From contig NC_011894.1 of NCBI RefSeq assembly GCF_000022085.1, positions 3,561,501-3,625,500 of the forward strand: a stretch of 64,000 nt of DNA, in the 5' to 3' direction. The translations under genes were made by a program, and so were the position numbers. Shown here in pieces: positions 43,882 to 52,634 of the stretch. Under the pieces are notes generated by a model that was given only the letters and a program-made list of their open reading frames with translations, had not been told where the DNA came from and searched no databases. The stretch's first letter is position 1. Every line of letters begins with the position of its first letter. Source of the DNA: Methylobacterium nodulans ORS 2060 (lineage in GTDB: Bacteria > Pseudomonadota > Alphaproteobacteria > Rhizobiales > Beijerinckiaceae).

Positions 43882-43980
43882 TTGGCCAAGGTGTTGGTTC
43901 CCTCCTACTCCAGCTACAGCCATATCGAGCAGATGGCCTACGCCGTCGCCGAGGGCGCCCGGTCCGTGGGTGCCTCGACG
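43882..43980 (+). pseudogene. wrbA: wrbA 5' fragment
   Basis: A TTG frame behind an AGGAGG ribosome site reads [20 protein letters not shown] then [12 protein letters not shown]. This is the flavodoxin-fold start of the NAD(P)H:quinone oxidoreductase WrbA (typically AKVLVLYYSSYGHIE). It breaks off within 33 residues, where antisense selD sequence begins, so a recombination or deletion has removed the rest. Confidence 0.75.
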
Positions 43981-45017
43981 CGAAGCCCCGCCGGCCCCGC
44001 CTCGACCCGTCCGACGATCGCCGCGGCCGGGTAGCCGACGGTACGGATCCGGTCGCGGATCGCCGCGGCGCTTCGCTCCGCGCAGGCGATCAGCAGGCCG
44101 CCCGATGTCTGAGGGTCGGTGAGCAGGTGCCGGCGCCAGTCGGGGAAGCCCTCCGGCAGGGAGACGTCGCCGCCGAAGGCGCTCCAGTTGCGGTGCGAGG
44201 CCCCGGTCACAAAACCGTCGCGCGCCAGCGTCTCGGCCTGGGTCAGCAGGGGGACCACCCCAGCCTCGATCACCACCCGCAGGCCGGCGCCCCGGGCGAG
44301 TTCGAGACCGTGGCCGATGATCCCGAACCCGGTGACATCGGTCATGGCATGAATGTCCGCGTCCGCTGCCAGATCGGCGCCGACCCGGTTCAGCAGCGTC
44401 GTCGTCGCGACAAACTCGGCGTAGCCGTCCTCACCGAGACCGCTCCGCTTGATCGCCGCCGAGTAGACGCCGACGCCCACCGGCTTCGTGAGGATCAGGC
44501 GATCGCCGGCGCGCGCGTCGCTGTTGCGGCGCACCTGCTCCCGCCGGCAGGTGCCGATCACTGCGAGCCCGTAGATCGGCTCGGGTGTGTCGATCGAGTG
44601 CCCGCCCGCGATCGGGATGCCGGCCTCGGCGCAGAGGCTCGCCCCGCCGTCGAGGATCCGGGCGACGATCTCGGGCGGAAGCTTGCCCACCGGCACGCCG
44701 AGAATGGCAAGCGCCAAGAGGGGGCGTCCGCCCATCGCATAGACGTCCGAGATCGCGTTCGTCGCGGCGATGCGCCCAAAATCGTACGGATCGTCCACCA
44801 TCGGGGTGAAGAAATCAGTGGTGGCGATGAGGCAGGTGCCATCGTCGAGCGCCCAGACGGCGGCGTCGTCGGCGGTCTCGTTGCCGACGAGGAGCCGGTC
44901 GAATGCGCCGGAAGCGGGCTGGCGCGCGAGTAGGCTGCGCAGGATCGCCGGATCGAGCTTGCAGCCGCAGCCGCCCCCGTGGGCGAGGCTGGTAAGGCGG
45001 ACCGGTTCGGCGTTCAT
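43938..45017 (-). CDS. selD: Selenophosphate synthetase (selenide, water dikinase)
   Basis: The product has 359 residues. The N-terminal [13 protein letters not shown] carries the catalytic Cys and Lys of SelD (Cys rather than selenocysteine). [20 protein letters not shown] then [20 protein letters not shown] are the ATP and metal sites, and [13 protein letters not shown] and [13 protein letters not shown] are further hallmarks. It makes monoselenophosphate from selenide and ATP. Its start overlaps the HAD gene by ATGA. The last 15 or so residues ([11 protein letters not shown]) run into the wrbA relic and may not be original. No selA, selB, mnmH or senAB is in the window. Confidence 0.95.
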   Translation of the reverse strand: MNAEPVRLTSLAHGGGCGCKLDPAILRSLLARQPASGAFDRLLVGNETADDAAVWALDDGTCLIATTDFFTPMVDDPYDFGRIAATNAISDVYAMGGRPLLALAILGVPVGKLPPEIVARILDGGASLCAEAGIPIAGGHSIDTPEPIYGLAVIGTCRREQVRRNSDARAGDRLILTKPVGVGVYSAAIKRSGLGEDGYAEFVATTTLLNRVGADLAADADIHAMTDVTGFGIIGHGLELARGAGLRVVIEAGVVPLLTQAETLARDGFVTGASHRNWSAFGGDVSLPEGFPDWRRHLLTDPQTSGGLLIACAERSAAAIRDRIRTVGYPAAAIVGRVEAGPAGLRVEAPTDRAPSATA

Positions 45018-45859
45018 GGTTCCTCCGCTTGCATGCTGTGATCGAGCGCGGCCTCCCAGCGCAGGGTGGGCAGGCTGTAGAGACGTCCCGGCGCGTCGGG
45101 CAGCGGAAACGCGCCGTCCGGATCGGGCCCCACGTGGAGCGCCGCAAACCCCTGCGAGAGCGCCCCGGCGAGGTCGAGGGCCGGCGTGTCGCCGAGCCCG
45201 AGGACCTCGTCGGACCGGAACGAGCGCCCGGCTGTCTCGGCGGCGACCGCGAGGGCGTGCCGGTAGATGAAGGCGCCGGGCTTTCCGGTCTCGACCGCGA
45301 CACCGCCGAGGGCGCGGTAGCGCGCGGCGACGAGGCCGGCGAAGCGCAGGGTCCTGGCGCCGACCGTGGCCTGCAGGTCGGGATTCGTGCACAACAGGAG
45401 CAGGCCGCGGGAAACCGCGTCGCGCAGGCACGCGTCGAGTTCGTGGTCCTCGTCCGGATAGCCGGTGCAGGCGATGAGGTCCGGTTCCTCGCCGCCGGTC
45501 GCGAGCCGGCAGGGCAGTCCCTCGAACAGGATGCGGTCCGACTCCGTCCCGAGATGAAGCACGGTCCCGGGCTCCTGCTCGCGCAGGAAAGCGCGGGCGA
45601 CATCGCCCGCGCTGACAATCCCGTCGCAGACCTCCGCGATGCCCTTCGCGGCGAGACGCCGGGCGAGGTGCGGTCCTGGATCGGGCGCGTTCGAGGCCAG
45701 GATCACGGTTCCGCCTGCAGCCCGATGGGCCCGCAGGGCCGCGAGCGCCTCAGGGAAGACGCGCGTCGCGTCGTGCAGCACGCCGAACACGTCGCAGAGC
45801 AGGAGCGGGTAGCGGTCCGACAGGCCGCGCAGACCGGGAACCGGCACCAGCCCACCCAT
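45014..45859 (-). CDS. HAD-superfamily phosphatase-like protein, class IIA
   Basis: The product has 281 residues. Motif [15 protein letters not shown] has the nucleophilic Asp, with Phe-Gly in place of the usual second Asp region, as in the DVWGVLHDG type of class IIA HAD hydrolases (NagD-like). Motif II is [10 protein letters not shown], and motif III/IV is [16 protein letters not shown]. It sits between the radical SAM gene (2 bases) and selD (4-base overlap), so the three are one operon. It could dephosphorylate a metabolite of the selenium pathway; that is inference. Confidence 0.85.
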   Translation of the reverse strand: MGGLVPVPGLRGLSDRYPLLLCDVFGVLHDATRVFPEALAALRAHRAAGGTVILASNAPDPGPHLARRLAAKGIAEVCDGIVSAGDVARAFLREQEPGTVLHLGTESDRILFEGLPCRLATGGEEPDLIACTGYPDEDHELDACLRDAVSRGLLLLCTNPDLQATVGARTLRFAGLVAARYRALGGVAVETGKPGAFIYRHALAVAAETAGRSFRSDEVLGLGDTPALDLAGALSQGFAALHVGPDPDGAFPLPDAPGRLYSLPTLRWEAALDHSMQAEEP

Positions 45860-45861
45860 CG

Positions 45862-46902
45862 TCAGACCCGCGCCTGGACGATGGTGGTGCAGGCGCTCTC
45901 GAGCTTCGGCAGGTCGCGGGAGGCCGCCATCGTGACGGCGAGCGTCCGATCCTCCCCCCGCACGACGGGGCAGTAGGGATCGACCTGATCGAGCTTCCCC
46001 ATCAGCCGGCGGCGCCCAGCGCAGCCGCCGTGGCAGGTGGCCTCGTGGACGCAGCCGCGGCAGGGCTCCGGCAGCGCGCGGGCCGCCACGAAAGGATCGG
46101 TCGCCGTGATGGCGGGACCCACGTCGAGGAGCGCGTCGAGCCCCTGCCCGGCCCCGCCCCAGTAGACGCAGGGCTGCACGGTGCCCCGGGGCGTCACCCG
46201 CACAGTGCCGGCGCCACAGCCGCCGCGGCGGGGCGGCAGCCCGGCCATGGCTCGTACGAGCGGCTCGCCGATTGCGATCACGTCGGTCTCGGCGAAGAGC
46301 TGCGCGAAGCCGTCCCAGTACTCCTCGTAGGTGAGCGCGAAGGCGTCGCTGCGCACGGCCTGGTAGACGTTGATCCGCAGCGGCGCGTCGAAGCGCGCAG
46401 CGATCGCCGCGATCTCGTGCAGGCGGTCGTAGTTCGTGCGCATCATCACCGCAATGAAGGTCACGCCGACCCCGAGCCGACGGCAGCGGGCCGCCTGCTC
46501 CATCACGAGGTCCCAGTTGCCGGGTCCCCGCTGCGCGTCCTGCTCCTCACGCGTCGGATAATCGATCGAGAACTCGACATCCGCGAAGGCCTGGACTGCT
46601 TGATCGTCACTCACCGCGATGGAATGGCCGTTCGACGTGATGGTGAGCTTGAGGGGCTGGTCCCGCAGGAGATCCACGAACTCCGCGAAGCGCGGATGCA
46701 TACCGTTCTCGCCCGTGCCGAGATTGACCGAGCGCACCGGCAGGCGGTCGAGCACGGCGCGGACCTGCGCCACGTCGAGCCGGTCGACGCGGCTCGGATC
46801 GCGGTAGCAGAAGCTGCAGGCGAGATTGCACTCGTTCGTCAACCCGAGGCCGAGCGCGAAGCCCGCGTCGGGAGCGGAGGGACTTGCCGGAACAGCCGCC
46901 AT
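45862..46902 (-). CDS. Radical SAM enzyme with SPASM-like C-terminal cysteines
   Basis: The product has 346 residues. TNECNLACSFCYRDPSR supplies the CxxxCxxC ligands of the 4Fe-4S cluster, and VNLGTGENGMHPRFAEF is the GGE-like SAM-binding region. The C-terminal part has many Cys (GGCGAGTV, QPCVYWGG, PEPCRGCVHEATCHGGC, DPYCPV), like the auxiliary clusters of SPASM/twitch enzymes. It is the first gene of the operon with HAD and selD and is divergent from the methyltransferase. Substrate unknown. SPASM enzymes often act on peptides, but no precursor peptide gene is evident beside it. Confidence 0.9.
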   Translation of the reverse strand: MAAVPASPSAPDAGFALGLGLTNECNLACSFCYRDPSRVDRLDVAQVRAVLDRLPVRSVNLGTGENGMHPRFAEFVDLLRDQPLKLTITSNGHSIAVSDDQAVQAFADVEFSIDYPTREEQDAQRGPGNWDLVMEQAARCRRLGVGVTFIAVMMRTNYDRLHEIAAIAARFDAPLRINVYQAVRSDAFALTYEEYWDGFAQLFAETDVIAIGEPLVRAMAGLPPRRGGCGAGTVRVTPRGTVQPCVYWGGAGQGLDALLDVGPAITATDPFVAARALPEPCRGCVHEATCHGGCAGRRRLMGKLDQVDPYCPVVRGEDRTLAVTMAASRDLPKLESACTTIVQARV

Positions 46903-46997
46903 TCGGTCCTTCTCGTGCGCTTGAGGCCGGCAGGCGTCCGCGACGTCCGCCGCGTGTCAGCCTAGCATTGTCTCCCTTCGCGCGGAGGACCCTTCCG

Positions 46998-47819
46998 GTG
47001 ACAGCCGATCTCGAGCCGGACCAGCAGGCGGCCCGCTGGAACGATCACGTTTGCGTGTATGAGAGCGTGTTCGAGCCCTTCACGAACCGCTTCGCGGAGC
47101 GTGCGATCGAGGCACTCCTGCCAACACCCGGGACGCGCTGCCTCGACGTCGCAGCCGGAACGGGTGGCGCAGCCCTCCGGCTGGCGGCGAGGGGCGCCGA
47201 GGTCCTTGCCGTCGACGCGGCGCCCGCCATGTGCGCACGCATCTGCACCCGGGCCGCCTCGCTCGGCCTGCCTGTTACCGCCGCTGCCATGGACGCCGAG
47301 AGGCTGGCGCTGCCCGACCATATCGCCTCGGCGGCGCTGTCGATCTTCGGCATCATCCTGTGCCCAGACCCGGCCCGGGCGCTGCGCGAGATGGCCCGCG
47401 TCGTCCGGCCAGGGGGACAAATCGCCCTCGTCACCTGGACGGAGCCGCAGCACTACGAACTCGCGGCGCGCCTGATCGCCGCGAGCGCCGCTGTGCGCGG
47501 CACCCCGGCCCGGCCGGCCTCCCTCCCCGCCCAGCTGCGCTTCCGTGAGGAAGCCGCGTTCCGGGGCCTGTTCGCGGCGGCCGGCCTCACCGGCGAGCGG
47601 GTCGAGCGGATCGAGGCGCCGCTGCAGGCCCCGTCCGCACGCTGGCTTGCCGCGCGCCTCGCCTTCGCGCCCGGTATGGCGGCGATGCTCGCTGGCCAAG
47701 GCGAGGAGCGGGAGGCGGTCCTGGCCCGCTTCGTTGCGGAGCTCGAACGCGATTCCGGCACCGGCCCGGTCGCCTTGCGCGCGGTCGCCTTCCTGGGGGC
47801 GGCGCGGTGTCCCGGCTGA
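46998..47819 (+). CDS. Class I SAM-dependent methyltransferase
   Basis: The product has 273 residues. It starts with GTG at 46998, supported by GGAGGACCC upstream. The Rossmann-like SAM domain has CLDVAAGTGGAALRLAARG (motif I), VLAVDAAPAM (motif II Asp) and REMARVVRPGGQIALVTW. It resembles UbiE/Coq5-like small-molecule methyltransferases. It is divergent from the radical SAM-HAD-selD operon by 95 bases and precedes the selenate-type transporter. A selenol or related metabolite is a plausible substrate, but nothing in the sequence shows it. Confidence 0.88.
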   Translation: MTADLEPDQQAARWNDHVCVYESVFEPFTNRFAERAIEALLPTPGTRCLDVAAGTGGAALRLAARGAEVLAVDAAPAMCARICTRAASLGLPVTAAAMDAERLALPDHIASAALSIFGIILCPDPARALREMARVVRPGGQIALVTWTEPQHYELAARLIAASAAVRGTPARPASLPAQLRFREEAAFRGLFAAAGLTGERVERIEAPLQAPSARWLAARLAFAPGMAAMLAGQGEEREAVLARFVAELERDSGTGPVALRAVAFLGAARCPG

Positions 47820-47963
47820 ACCGATGCGCCCGCGTGTAACCGGAGGTGCGGACCCGCCGAATGAAGGGCGACGCGGCCGAAGCCTCGCAGGAACGCCCGA
47901 TGGCATCGCCCGGGATTTCCGCTACGCTCGGAAGCGGACGGCGCGTCAGGCGGAGGGCGTCGG

Positions 47964-48851
47964 ATGGTCGGGACGGCAAGCAGACGCTCGGTTCTGATCG
48001 GCCTTGGGTCGAGCCTCGCGGCGGGACACGCGCGTGCGCAAGCGAGCACGAAACCGCCCTTTGTGTTCACCGGCATTCCGGATCAGGACGAGAGCCGGCT
48101 GGTCGAGCGCTTCGGCAAGGTCGCGACCTACCTTGAGGACACGCTCGGCACGCCGGTGCGCTACATCCCGGTGAAGAGCTACCCGGCGGCGGTCACCGCC
48201 TTCACCAATGGGCAGGTGCAGCTCGCGTGGTTCGGCGGCTTCACGGGCGTGCAGGCGCGCAAGGCCAATCCGGGTGCGCAGGCGATCGCCCAGGGCGCCG
48301 AGGACGCCGCGTTCAAGACCTACTTCATCGCCAATGCCCAGGCTGGCTTGACCCGATCCAATGCCTTTCCCAAGGGAATCGAAGGCAAGACCTTCACCTT
48401 CGGCTCGCGGGCCTCGACATCCGGACGGCTGATGCCGGAGCACTTCATCCGCGAGGCCTTCCCCGGCAAGACGCCGGAGGAGATCTTCGCCCGGGTTGGA
48501 TTCTCGGGCGACCACAGCCGCACGATCCAGCTCGTGCAGTCCGGCGCCTTCGAGGTCGGCGCCCTCGACTACGCAGTCTTCGACCTCGACAGCAAGGCCG
48601 GCAAGGTCGACCCGAAGCGTGTGCAGGTCATCTGGGAGAGCCCGCCCTATCCGGACTACCAGTGGACCGTGCGCGGCAACATCGACGCGATCTACGGTGC
48701 GGGCTTCACCGAGCGGCTCCGGGCGGCGCTCCTCGGCATCACGGATCCGGCCATCCTCGCACCCTTCGGGCGCTCGCGCTTCATCCCGGTGTCGAACGAC
48801 GCCTACCTCCCCATCGAGCGGGTGGGGAAGTCGACTGGCCTCCTCGACTGA
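47964..48851 (+). CDS. PhnD-like substrate-binding protein, putative selenate/selenium transporter
   Basis: The product has 295 residues with a twin-arginine-like signal (ASRRSVLIGLGSSLAAGHAR). The periplasmic-binding fold of the phosphonate/phosphite PhnD family follows: FTGIPDQDESRLVERFGKVA, LGTPVRYIPVKSYPAAVTAF and VQLAWFGGFTGVQARKANPG. The FTGIPDQDE start and YPAAVTAF match the group annotated as putative selenate ABC transporter binding proteins, which usually sit near selD. The transported oxyanion has not been proven here. Confidence 0.85.
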   Translation: MVGTASRRSVLIGLGSSLAAGHARAQASTKPPFVFTGIPDQDESRLVERFGKVATYLEDTLGTPVRYIPVKSYPAAVTAFTNGQVQLAWFGGFTGVQARKANPGAQAIAQGAEDAAFKTYFIANAQAGLTRSNAFPKGIEGKTFTFGSRASTSGRLMPEHFIREAFPGKTPEEIFARVGFSGDHSRTIQLVQSGAFEVGALDYAVFDLDSKAGKVDPKRVQVIWESPPYPDYQWTVRGNIDAIYGAGFTERLRAALLGITDPAILAPFGRSRFIPVSNDAYLPIERVGKSTGLLD

Positions 48852-48862
48852 CCGCGGGCGAG

Positions 48863-49543
48863 ATGCGCGGCGCGGCGGAACCCGAGATCGTGCTGTCGGG
48901 CGCGACCGCGGCCTACGAGGGACGGCCGGTCCTGTTCGGCATCGATCTCACCATCCGGGCCGGCGAGCGGATCGCCGTGCTGGGTCGGTCGGGCGCCGGC
49001 AAGTCCACGCTGCTCGGGCTGCTCCACGCCGCCGCCCGAGACCGTGTCGCGCTGATCCCGCAGGCGAGCGCGCTCGTGCGCACGCTCTCGGTGTTCCACA
49101 ACGTCTACATGGGCCGGCTCGACCGGCGCACGACCTTTCACAACCTGCGCACCCTCGCGCTGCCCGCCCGGGCCGACCTGGACGAGGTCGCGGAGGTGCT
49201 GGGGCGTGTTGGACTCGCCGACAAGCTGCGGGCCAAGGCGGGCGAATTGTCGGGTGGGCAGCAGCAGCGCGTCTCCGTGGCGCGGGCGCTTTATAATGGG
49301 CGGCCGATCCTGATCGGGGACGAGCCGGTCTCCGCCCTCGACCGCACGCAGGGCGCGCGCATCCTCGACCACCTCGCCGCGCAGCACGGGACCCTGGTGC
49401 TGGCGCTGCACGACGTGGCGCTGGCCCTGCGGCACACGGACCGGATCCTGGTGCTCGATGCGGGCCACCTCGTGCTCGACGCGGCCGCCCGTGACCTCGA
49501 CGAGGCGGCACTCCGGCCCTTCTACGCGGCGGCGCCCCGATGA
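48863..49543 (+). CDS. ABC transporter ATP-binding protein, PhnC-like
   Basis: The product has 226 residues. Walker A is GRSGAGKSTL, the signature is ELSGGQQQRVSVARAL, Walker B is ILIGDEPVSALD, and the switch His is in LVLALHDVAL. NVYMGRLDRRTT fits the phosphonate-type PhnC subfamily. It starts 11 bases after the binding-protein gene and overlaps the permease start by four bases (ATGA). It energises uptake through the downstream permease. Confidence 0.92.
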   Translation: MRGAAEPEIVLSGATAAYEGRPVLFGIDLTIRAGERIAVLGRSGAGKSTLLGLLHAAARDRVALIPQASALVRTLSVFHNVYMGRLDRRTTFHNLRTLALPARADLDEVAEVLGRVGLADKLRAKAGELSGGQQQRVSVARALYNGRPILIGDEPVSALDRTQGARILDHLAAQHGTLVLALHDVALALRHTDRILVLDAGHLVLDAAARDLDEAALRPFYAAAPR

Positions 49544-51159
49544 TCGCGCGCCGGCGCTCGACCTGGGGCTACGCCGCGGTGAGCCGCTGGTTCCTGCTCC
49601 TCGCCGCCGCTGCGCTGCTGACCGCGGATCTCGGGGTGGCGAGCCTCCACCCCTGGGCCGACCTCCGGCGGCTCGTAAGCGGGCTCGTCCGTCCCGACTT
49701 CCTGACCGTCGAGATCCGGAGCATCGCGTACACGGTCGCCTTCGGCTTCCTCGGGATCGCGCTCGGCGCCGGGCTCGGCTTCGTGCTGGCGATCCCGTAT
49801 CCGCGCTTCCGCCTCGTGCGCCTCGCCTGCGCGGGCGTGCGTGCCGTGCACGAACTGTTTTGGGCGCTCCTGTTGATGCAGGTCTTCGGCCTCTCGGCCA
49901 CGACCGGCATCCTGGCGATCGGGCTGCCCTATGCGGGCATCTGCGCGAAGGTCTACGCTGAGATCCTCGAAGAGGCCGACCTCTCGGCCCTGCGCGTCTT
50001 GCCGCGCGGCACGGGCGCGGTGTCGGCCTTCGCCTATGCGCGGCTCCCGGAGGTCGCGGCGGCGTTCCGGCACTACACCCTCTACCGTTTCGAATGCGCC
50101 CTGCGCTCGACGCTGGTGCTCGGCTTCATCGGCCTGCCGACACTCGGCTTCTACCTCGATTCGGCGTTCCGCCAGGGCCGCTACGCGGAAGCGGGCGCGC
50201 TCTTGCTGATCGTCTACGCGCTCGTCGGCACGCGGCGCCTGTGGGTGCGGCCCGCGACGGTGCCGGTCCTCCTCGTCGGCAGCCTGCTCGTGCTTCCGAG
50301 CACGGTCGGTTCCACGGAGGTCTCGGCTAATCTCGTGCGCTTCCTCACGCACGACATCGTGCCGGCACCGCTGCGCGGCGCGGATCTCGCCGATCCGCAG
50401 ACCTGGACGCGTCTCGCCACCTGGCTCGAGCCGATCGTGCTGCGCCAGATCCTTCCCGGTGCGGCGCAGACCTTGGTGCTCGCCCAGATCGCCCTCGTCG
50501 CGACGGGGCTTGGGGCGCTCCTGCTCTTTCCCCTCGTCTCACGCCGGTTCGCCGGACGGATGGGGCAACCGCTCGGCCGCGCGCTCCTCGTCGTGGTCCG
50601 CTCCACCCCTGAATACATGCTGGCCTATCTGCTCCTGCAGGTCCTCGGCCCGTCGATGCTGCCGGCGATCCTGGCCCTGACGATCCACAATGCCGGGATC
50701 ATCGGGTACCTGATGGGACGCCACGCCGACGCGCTCCCCTACCGGGCTGACGCCCCCTCGGGGCTCAACCTCTACGCCTACGAGACGGTGCCGCGTCTCT
50801 ACGGCCAGTTCCTCGCCTACCTGCTCTACCGCTGGGAATTGATCCTGCGCGAGAGCGCGATCTTCGGCATCCTCGGCGTCGCGACGCTCGGCTTCTATGT
50901 CGACGCGGCGATCGCGGAACTGCGCCTTGACGTGGCTGTGGTCCTGATCCTGGCCTCGGCGCTGCTGGCGATGGCCGTCGACGCCCTGTCGCGCGGGCTG
51001 CGCCGATCGCTGCGCCTCACCTCGCTGCCGACCCGGCTCTCCGAACCGGTGCGCTCCCTCCAGACTGGGACCACCTGCCCGGCACCCGACGAAGCCCCCT
51101 GGACGCAAGGACGAGGACGATGCGGACCGATCCCTTCTCCGACACGTGGCAGTTCCTGA
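49540..51159 (+). CDS. Fused double PhnE-like ABC permease
   Basis: The product has 539 residues, twice the size of a normal PhnE. Two permease modules are fused. The first spans about 50-265 with LPRGTGAVSAFAYARLPEVA and a following FIGLPTLGFYLDSAFRQGRY. The second spans about 310-510 with YAYETVPRLYGQFLAYLLYR and ILGVATLGFYVDAAIAELRL. Each carries the cytoplasmic coupling loop. One polypeptide can therefore form the complete membrane channel for the ATPase. The C-terminal tail overlaps the next gene by 40 bases. Confidence 0.9.
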   Translation: MIARRRSTWGYAAVSRWFLLLAAAALLTADLGVASLHPWADLRRLVSGLVRPDFLTVEIRSIAYTVAFGFLGIALGAGLGFVLAIPYPRFRLVRLACAGVRAVHELFWALLLMQVFGLSATTGILAIGLPYAGICAKVYAEILEEADLSALRVLPRGTGAVSAFAYARLPEVAAAFRHYTLYRFECALRSTLVLGFIGLPTLGFYLDSAFRQGRYAEAGALLLIVYALVGTRRLWVRPATVPVLLVGSLLVLPSTVGSTEVSANLVRFLTHDIVPAPLRGADLADPQTWTRLATWLEPIVLRQILPGAAQTLVLAQIALVATGLGALLLFPLVSRRFAGRMGQPLGRALLVVVRSTPEYMLAYLLLQVLGPSMLPAILALTIHNAGIIGYLMGRHADALPYRADAPSGLNLYAYETVPRLYGQFLAYLLYRWELILRESAIFGILGVATLGFYVDAAIAELRLDVAVVLILASALLAMAVDALSRGLRRSLRLTSLPTRLSEPVRSLQTGTTCPAPDEAPWTQGRGRCGPIPSPTRGSS

Positions 51160-51782
51160 TCGCCGCGCAGGACGACCAACTCGCCCTCGGCCCGTGGCGC
51201 TGGATCCTGGTCGGCCTATTCGTGCTCCTGCTGCTTGGCAGCCTGATGGTCGCGGCACGCGAGTGGATCGTCGATCCCGCCCAGCGCACCGGCCGCGACC
51301 TTGTCATGTGGCTGGTTCGCACCGCCGTCGGCGGCATGTGGTTCCAGGCCATCTTCTGGAAGCTCCCACTCTTCACTACCAACAACGGACTCCACTACTG
51401 GACGTCACAGGAGGTGAAGTACGCCGCCTTCCAGATCCATCGGGATCTCGTGGCGCAGGTGCTGCTGCCGACGCCACAGTTCTACGTCCTGAACGTGGTG
51501 GTGTTCGCGACCGAGCTGGCCTTCGCGATCTCGCTGATGCTCGGAATCGGGGTCCGCGTGGCCGGTGCCATCGGCGTGCTGTTCCTGGCCCAGCTCTGGC
51601 TTGGCCTGTACCAACACCCGCAGGAATGGCCGTGGACCTACATCTTCCTCGGCGGCCTGATGGGCCTGTTCAGTGTCTGCGGTGCGGGACGCAGCCTCGG
51701 CCTCGACGCCGCGCTTCGCCGAGAGTATCCGCTTACAATGACGAATGACGTAATGAGGGCTTTCGTTCGACTCGCCACCTGA
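51120..51782 (+). CDS. DoxX-like/TQO-small-subunit-like membrane protein
   Basis: The product has 220 residues with four to five membrane helices (WILVGLFVLLLLGSLMVAAR; LMWLVRT to FQAIFWKLP; VLNVVVFATELAFAISLMLG; VLFLAQLWLGLYQHPQEWPW). The pattern R-x2-G-x-M-W-F-Q-A-x-F-W-K-L-P and GLYQHPQEWPWTYIFL resembles DoxX/DoxD-type quinol-linked proteins. It overlaps the permease gene end by 40 bases, so it is co-transcribed with the transporter. A redox role in handling the imported oxyanion is possible but unproven. Confidence 0.8.
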   Translation: MRTDPFSDTWQFLIAAQDDQLALGPWRWILVGLFVLLLLGSLMVAAREWIVDPAQRTGRDLVMWLVRTAVGGMWFQAIFWKLPLFTTNNGLHYWTSQEVKYAAFQIHRDLVAQVLLPTPQFYVLNVVVFATELAFAISLMLGIGVRVAGAIGVLFLAQLWLGLYQHPQEWPWTYIFLGGLMGLFSVCGAGRSLGLDAALRREYPLTMTNDVMRAFVRLAT

Positions 51783-52253
51783 CAGCATTCGATGAGTGTC
51801 TCACCTTCAGATTGGCCCAGAGAACAATGGGACGAGCTTCGTACGGCAGGATCGACTCGAAAATTCGCCCACAATCGACCGCCATCGCAGCGTTCGGAGG
51901 TCGCAATAGTGCAGACTATTGTTTTATCTCTCGACAGAAACAAGCCGGTTTCGAGTGCCGGCCCGAGCGGGACGGATCTGACGCGGCGGAGGGCCAGCTT
52001 CGGAAGCCTCCAAGGAAGGAAACCGCGGGACGACGTGCTGCGCGTGCCGATCACTCCATCTGCATTGCCAAGCGCCCCTACCGCGGAATCGATTTACTTC
52101 TGTGACACAATGCGGCCGTCGGCTCAGCGCCCGAAGAGGGTCGACATCGGACCGCTCGACAGGTTCCGCCCAAAAGAGAAGCCCGTGGCCGCGGCGGCGG
52201 GCGAGTGCGGAACGGCAGACCGTATCCGAGAATCTGAGGCGGCCGGAATCCCT
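51783..52253. other. Intergenic after the transporter operon
   Basis: A 160-codon plus-strand frame from 51792 (MSVSPSDWPREQWDELRTAG) exists but its composition is unlike a real protein and it has no ribosome site, so I do not call it. No hairpin with T-run is obvious. Confidence 0.4.
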
Positions 52254-52570
52254 GTGAGGATCGGCGGAGGGTGAGGCTTGGCGGCTCTCGTGCGCGGACT
52301 CGCGCGCGGGTAGCGTCCCGGCATGGCCGACTCACCAACTCTTGACGCCCCTCCCCCACCGTCCTGGAATGGAGCCGCGGGCTCGCCAGGCTGTCACCGG
52401 GCCAGCCGCCATGCCCCGGGTTCAGGCCGGACGAATAGGTCGAGACCCTCGCGACCTGCCGGCGCTTCGTGGACGACTTCGGGCCTGAGGCCGATCGGCT
52501 CGGCTGGGTCGATGATGCTGTACGGCGTGGACCCAACAACGAGAGCGAGCCGCGAGCAACGCTGCCTTGA
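52254..52570 (+). pseudogene. Degraded small repeated gene, copy 2
   Basis: Upstream DNA from 52254 and the frame from 52323 (MADSPTLDAPPP) match the copy at 27631-27835. One base is lost in the CCTCCCCCACCG run. In the restored frame GLAR...PGFRPDE leads to the same in-frame TAG, then VETLATCRRFVDDFGPEADR and LGWVDDAVRRGPNNE to a TGA at 52568. Confidence 0.6.
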
Positions 52571-52634
52571 GCCGTTGAGCGGCTTGGCCATCGAGCCTAA
52601 CCGGGGCAGGGTGCGGATCTTCGCCAAGAGGACC

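Noticed and set aside
46619..46831. Candidate small peptide frames opposite the radical SAM gene
   Set aside because: They are antisense shadows without ribosome sites and cannot be taken as RiPP precursors.
48227..48862. Long N-terminal extension of the ABC ATPase frame
   Set aside because: The extension lies within the binding-protein gene in another frame. The ATG at 48863 gives a normal PhnC-type protein.
51792..52274. 160-codon plus-strand frame after the DoxX-like gene
   Set aside because: No ribosome site, no domain, low-complexity polar sequence, and the end runs into the degraded repeat at 52254.
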